Assembly: GCA_022600335.1 (NCBI GenBank) | Contig: JAHZKN010000013.1 | Coordinates: 1 to 8,383 of the forward strand | Length of the DNA: 8,383 nt | From: Alphaproteobacteria bacterium | GTDB taxonomy: Bacteria; Pseudomonadota; Alphaproteobacteria; Rhizobiales; Hyphomicrobiaceae | Direction of reading: 5' to 3' | Part shown: positions 6,056 to 8,383 of the stretch, in pieces | Numbering within the stretch: the stretch's first letter is position 1 | How the letters are laid out: every line of letters starts with the position of its first letter | Notes under the pieces: generated by a model | Database searches by the model: none | Told to the model about the DNA's origin: nothing | What the model saw: only the letters and a program-made list of their open reading frames with translations | Translations under genes and position numbers: made by a program

Positions 6056-6799
6056 CTACTGACGCGATCGGCGCGATACGGAATAAGGCGCGCTTAGTGA
6101 TCCGCGGTTCAGACGCGTCACGCGACGCTTCTTAGTCCGTACTGGCGCATACGCGCGCTTAACGCGACGCGGCTGCACAGTTGGCTCATTGGACGCGTAG
6201 CTTCCAGCACTGGTCTTGAAGCGTTTCCACGTCACCGTCACTTTGGCACCAACTGGCACCTGCGGATAGAGATTGGCGACATCCTTGTTGTACATCCGGA
6301 TGCAGCCCTTCGATACAGCCTTGCCAATGGTCCATGGCGCATCGGTGCCGTGGATACGATACAGGCTGGAGCCGAGATAAAGGGCACGGTTGCCGAGTGG
6401 GTTCATCGGATGACCACCTGGCACGTAGCGCGGCAACTTTGGGTTTTCGCGCAGCATCTCTGGGGTCGGTGTCCACGAAGGATTGACACGCTTCATGGAC
6501 ACGTTGGTCACACCGGCCCAGCGGCTTTGCTGGCGTGGCACGGCGATTGGATAGCTGATAGCCCGGCCGCGGCTCTTGATCAGATAGAGACGGCGATCGC
6601 CAAAGCTCACGATGACTTGTCCTGGCCTATATTTTGGGCTGAAGCTGACGACTTTGCGCCCGCCACCGTAGGCGTCCCCACCACCCCACAGAAAATCAAA
6701 CAGGCCTTGGGCACTGGCCGTGGACGGCATGGCGACCACAGCGAATAGGGCCGCCAGCGCAAGTGCGCCCGGACAGCCTTTGGATACTCTACTCCACAT
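6056..6799 (-). CDS. Exported L,D-transpeptidase (YkuD domain) with Arg-rich C-terminal tail
   Basis: A 247-residue secreted enzyme of the YkuD family, which cross-links peptidoglycan through 3-3 bonds or attaches proteins to it in the periplasm. The ATG at 6799 is chosen because GGAG (6807-6810) lies 7 nt upstream and because it gives a standard signal peptide cut near ASA-Q31. After a Gly-rich linker (39-47), the YkuD domain starts near RPGQVIVSFGDRRLYLI (58-74) and spans to about residue 191. The catalytic signature is visible: HGT at 150-152 and SKGCIRM at 163-169, with Cys166 as nucleophile and His150 as partner; PGGHPMNPLG (127-136) is also typical. Residues 192-247 form a strongly basic tail with many RR, KR and KK pairs and no recognisable domain, perhaps binding acidic envelope polymers. 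The gene is convergent with znuA, and a possible small ORF lies upstream. Confidence 0.9.
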   Translation of the reverse strand: MWSRVSKGCPGALALAALFAVVAMPSTASAQGLFDFLWGGGDAYGGGRKVVSFSPKYRPGQVIVSFGDRRLYLIKSRGRAISYPIAVPRQQSRWAGVTNVSMKRVNPSWTPTPEMLRENPKLPRYVPGGHPMNPLGNRALYLGSSLYRIHGTDAPWTIGKAVSKGCIRMYNKDVANLYPQVPVGAKVTVTWKRFKTSAGSYASNEPTVQPRRVKRAYAPVRTKKRRVTRLNRGSLSAPYSVSRRSRQ

Positions 6800-6908
6800 G
6801 TACTTACTCCGCATCTTTACAAAAACTCGAATGGCCGCTGCGATTTGATCGGACTTCACGGTCGTTCGCCCCCCATCATGTGCGAGTTTGGTGAACAGTT
6901 CGTATATC

Positions 6909-7013
6909 TCAGTCCCAAAATGGGCGGCAGAGCAGATCTGCCACAGTCGTGGAGGGATCGTCACAGATGCAGCTGCGACACAGGTAGGGTGGTGTCATCA
7001 CATTGATATACAT
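6909..7013 (-). CDS. Possible 34-residue Cys-containing peptide upstream of the L,D-transpeptidase gene
   Basis: A short ORF whose ATG at 7013 is preceded, 7 nt away, by GGAGGTGA (7021-7028), the strongest ribosome binding site in the window. The peptide contains CRSCIC (12-17), a further Cys at 29, and ends in FWD. I recognise no family. It ends 110 bp before the L,D-transpeptidase start on the same strand, so it could be a leader peptide or an independent small protein. The Shine-Dalgarno also lies in a predicted hairpin, GGGGA (7030-7026) with TCCCC (7018-7014), which could restrict translation. There is no clear signal peptide or membrane helix. Chance occurrence of an ORF this short is quite possible; the ribosome binding site is the only positive evidence. 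Confidence 0.33.
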   Translation of the reverse strand: MYINVMTPPYLCRSCICDDPSTTVADLLCRPFWD

Positions 7014-7380
7014 GGGGAAATCACCTCCCCTTTTGACGTTTCTGAGCATAGATCGGGTTGTTGAAAATCCCTGTTCTGAGTTGCAGAGGCTCAACAGATT
7101 TGACGTCCAATAACGCGCTCTGGTTCACCCAAAAAGTCTGATCACCGCAAAATATTCTGCGTTTGTTCTTTTTTCTCCTTGACGATTGGCCAGCCAGAGG
7201 TCAGAACAAAGAAAGAACGAATGCCCATCGTTCTGCGTATGCGTCTCTCTCTTTCCGTGAGTTCAGTGAAGCGTTTCCCGATCAACGAACGGCGTGCCCC
7301 CCACACTTCATCGCCAGGCTGATCGGGTTATATGCGACGTCTGACTGGCTCCAATGCTGGATCATGCATGCGTTGCAACG
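7014..7380. other. Non-coding interval with inverted repeats
   Basis: There is no convincing protein gene here. Starting at 7163, a plus-strand open frame continues straight through the terminator at 7381-7418 and into the cupin gene, so it is not credible. Structures seen are TTTGTTCT (7162-7169) paired with AGAACAAA (7203-7210), AGAACGA (7214-7220) paired with TCGTTCT (7228-7234) with a 7-nt loop, and the palindrome GCGTTGCAACGC (7370-7381). CTTGAC at 7178-7183 matches an alphaproteobacterial -35 box, but no good -10 follows. Confidence 0.55.
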
Positions 7381-7418
7381 CCGGACCGGTGAGCCCCTCT
7401 CGCCGGTCCGGTTTTTTT
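7162..7418 (+). ncRNA. Candidate plus-strand small RNA ending at the strong terminator
   Basis: The terminator at 7381-7418 works on the plus strand, yet no plus-strand gene lies between it and znuA about 1.5 kb back, and the znuA transcript would meet a hairpin at 5977-6004 first. Several stem-loops precede it, including a 7-bp perfect hairpin at 7214-7234. This is the layout of an independent sRNA gene. No known RNA family (6S, SRP, tmRNA, AbcR) is recognised, the 5' end is not defined, and no strong promoter was found, so the start given is nominal. Confidence 0.3.
7381..7418 (+). terminator. Strong rho-independent terminator, plus strand
   Basis: CCGGACCGG (7381-7389) pairs perfectly with CCGGTCCGG (7403-7411). 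The stem can extend inward by T-G, G-C, A-T and G-C pairs to about 13 bp with a 5-nt loop, and is followed at once by seven T residues (7412-7418). On the minus strand no T-run follows, so it is not a normal terminator for the cupin gene, whose stop codon is 15 bp away. Its direction therefore implies a plus-strand transcript. Confidence 0.88.
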
Positions 7419-7432
7419 CTAACTGTGGCGGC

Positions 7433-7906
7433 TCACTTCGGGGCTGCAATTGCCGTTGGCAGTCCCTCTACACCGATTGAGACCGCTAAAACCTTCACCG
7501 GCTGAGCTGAGACATTGCGGCCTTGGTGAGTATGGGCCATTGCCTCCATCAAAGCCTGGCCCTGACGAAAGGTTTTCTTGCCCTTGGGGCCGTAATCGAC
7601 CTCAATTTCCCCCTCAAGAATGTAGCCAAACGTCGGCATCGGGTGGGTATGTCGGACCGTCGCTTGCCCAGGCAGCAAGGTGATGATCTTTGCTGTAATC
7701 AAGCTTGGCGTGTCCTTGGGATATTGGATCGGTTCGCCAACCACTGAGACCGATGTCGCGAGAACATCATGAACTTGAAGTGGTTGTGCTCCGGACGGCG
7801 GGTTACGCGCCGAGACGGCGTGACCGCAGACAAGGCCGACAGCAAAAACAGCAGCCCATTGCGCGGAGCGCACCCAACTGCAATACGGTCGATTGACGGT
7901 TTGCAT
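7433..7906 (-). CDS. Secreted single-domain cupin protein
   Basis: A 157-residue periplasmic cupin. The ATG at 7906 is chosen over the ATG at 7912 because AGGAG (7913-7917) is 6 nt from the former but directly abuts the latter. The signal peptide has its core at 17-30 (AAVFAVGLVCGHAV) and likely cleavage near SA-R34. Residues about 68-145 make one cupin_2 barrel: PGQATVRHTHPMPTFGYILEGEIEV (79-103) is motif 1 with His86 and His88, and AMAHTHQGRN (122-131) is motif 2 with His125. These three would bind the metal; the usual motif-1 Glu appears replaced. Cupins range from dioxygenases to sugar isomerases and binding proteins, so no reaction can be assigned. The gene diverges from the gamma-glutamyltransferase gene, with 98 bp between start codons, so the two may share regulation. 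Confidence 0.85.
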   Translation of the reverse strand: MQTVNRPYCSWVRSAQWAAVFAVGLVCGHAVSARNPPSGAQPLQVHDVLATSVSVVGEPIQYPKDTPSLITAKIITLLPGQATVRHTHPMPTFGYILEGEIEVDYGPKGKKTFRQGQALMEAMAHTHQGRNVSAQPVKVLAVSIGVEGLPTAIAAPK

Positions 7907-7913
7907 GGTCATC

Positions 7914-7933
7914 TCCTTATCTGTTCCTTATCT
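7914..7933. repeat. Tandem 9-bp direct repeat with 11-bp period in the cupin leader
   Basis: TCCTTATCT occurs at 7914-7922 and again, identical, at 7925-7933. Read on the cupin strand this is AGATAAGGA twice, and the copy nearer the gene contains its Shine-Dalgarno. The period is about one helical turn, so a protein could bind both copies on one face of the DNA; alternatively it is a duplicated ribosome binding site. The cupin promoter must lie close by, and CTATAG at 7933-7938 is -10-like but lacks a -35. Confidence 0.45.
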
Positions 7934-8004
7934 ATAGCGCATGAACGGAGTTAGGCTGGCGCAGCGCGTCGGTGTCTGCAACCCATTTGGAGTAGTGATC
8001 CCGT

Positions 8005-8383
8005 ATGGCCATTCAATATTCAATAGCCCGTCGCCTGCTGATGGCGACGCAGGTTTTGGCCCTGTCGGCGATGGTTATCCCGAACTTTGGTCACGCCCAA
8101 CGCGGCCGCATTGCGCCGGAAACAGCAACAGGTTTTGGCGCGCAAAAACTGACAACAGCAAAAAAGTATATGGTGTCCGCTGCCAACGCCCATGCGGCAA
8201 ACGCCGGTTTAGAGATGCTGCGGGCCGGTGGTTCGGCGGTTGATGCGGCCATCGCAACACAGCTTGTATTGGGTCTTGTCGAACCGCAATCTTCCGGCCT
8301 TGGAGGCGGTGCGTTTATTGTTCATTTTGCAGCGGGCACACAAGCGCTAACAACTTATGATGGGCGCGAACGGGCACCGAGCA
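8005..8383 (+). CDS. ggt: Gamma-glutamyltransferase, 5' part, runs off the window
   Basis: The first 126 residues of a gamma-glutamyltranspeptidase, a periplasmic enzyme that cleaves the gamma-glutamyl bond of glutathione and transfers or hydrolyses the glutamyl group. The ATG at 8005 has GGAG at 7989-7992, somewhat far upstream, and opens a signal peptide (MAIQYSIARRLLMATQVLALSAM) with likely cleavage after GHA31. The mature part matches the family's N-terminal block: MVSAANAHAANAGLEMLRAGGSAVDAA (56-82), TQLVLGLVEPQSSGLGGG (85-102) and YDGRERAP (118-125). Arg121 corresponds to the conserved Arg that binds the gamma-glutamyl carboxylate (Arg114 in E. coli, from memory). The catalytic Thr at the autoprocessing site lies beyond the window edge and cannot be checked. 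It diverges from the cupin gene. Confidence 0.9.
   Translation, partial: MAIQYSIARRLLMATQVLALSAMVIPNFGHAQRGRIAPETATGFGAQKLTTAKKYMVSAANAHAANAGLEMLRAGGSAVDAAIATQLVLGLVEPQSSGLGGGAFIVHFAAGTQALTTYDGRERAPS

Noticed and set aside
6800..6964. 55-residue N-terminal extension of the L,D-transpeptidase
   Set aside because: The extension would displace the signal peptide; GGAG 7 nt before ATG 6799 decides the start.
7014..7034. Plus-strand GGGGA-N7-TCCCC hairpin with following TTTT as a terminator or anti-SD sRNA loop
   Set aside because: The stem is only 5 bp and the T-run short; the CACCTCC in it is more simply the complement of the minus-strand Shine-Dalgarno.
7163..7480. Plus-strand 105-codon open frame
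   Set aside because: It runs through a strong intrinsic terminator and into the antisense of the cupin gene, has no ribosome binding site and shows no protein-like composition.

Overview
The window looks like chromosomal DNA from an alphaproteobacterium, most likely a Hyphomicrobiales-type organism. This is inferred from the gene families and protein style: a Tat-exported TRAP-type binding protein, a short YkuD L,D-transpeptidase with an N-terminal 'QGLFDFLWGGG' segment, a SoxS-like thioredoxin, and Lys/Cys-rich exported TPR proteins. Almost every protein encoded here carries an export signal, so the window is essentially a run of cell-envelope and periplasmic genes. No rRNA, tRNA, CRISPR array, insertion sequence or phage gene is visible.

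Layout. Positions 1-312 hold no supported gene. Two minus-strand genes follow: a Tat-exported DctP-like solute-binding protein (313-1428) and, upstream of it, an exported TPR protein (1572-2114) with a good Shine-Dalgarno and a plausible promoter. A second minus-strand group is zevA (DUF1007, 4015-4668), zevB (NicO-type permease, 2843-4018, joined to zevA by an ATGA overlap) and a SoxS-like periplasmic thioredoxin (2308-2700). Divergent from zevA on the plus strand is znuA (4892-5922), the periplasmic zinc-binding protein, whose reading frame is broken by a -1 shift at an A6 run just after its His-rich loop. A hairpin terminator separates znuA from a convergent L,D-transpeptidase gene (6056-6799). 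Upstream of that gene lies a possible 34-codon ORF with a near-perfect Shine-Dalgarno.

The interval 7014-7432 has no ordinary gene but ends in a very strong plus-strand intrinsic terminator (7381-7418) that no plus-strand gene explains, so a small RNA is possible there. A minus-strand secreted cupin (7433-7906) and the 5' end of a plus-strand gamma-glutamyltransferase gene (8005 to the window edge) are divergent and finish the window.

Working together: zevA, zevB and znuA form a zinc-acquisition locus, with ZnuA and ZevA as periplasmic zinc binders and ZevB as a polytopic permease. znuB and znuC are not in the window. The most notable points are the znuA frameshift, a TRAP-type binding protein whose normal ligand residues are replaced while a Cys/His cluster appears, the orphan plus-strand terminator, and the 34-codon ORF whose ribosome binding site can fold into a hairpin.
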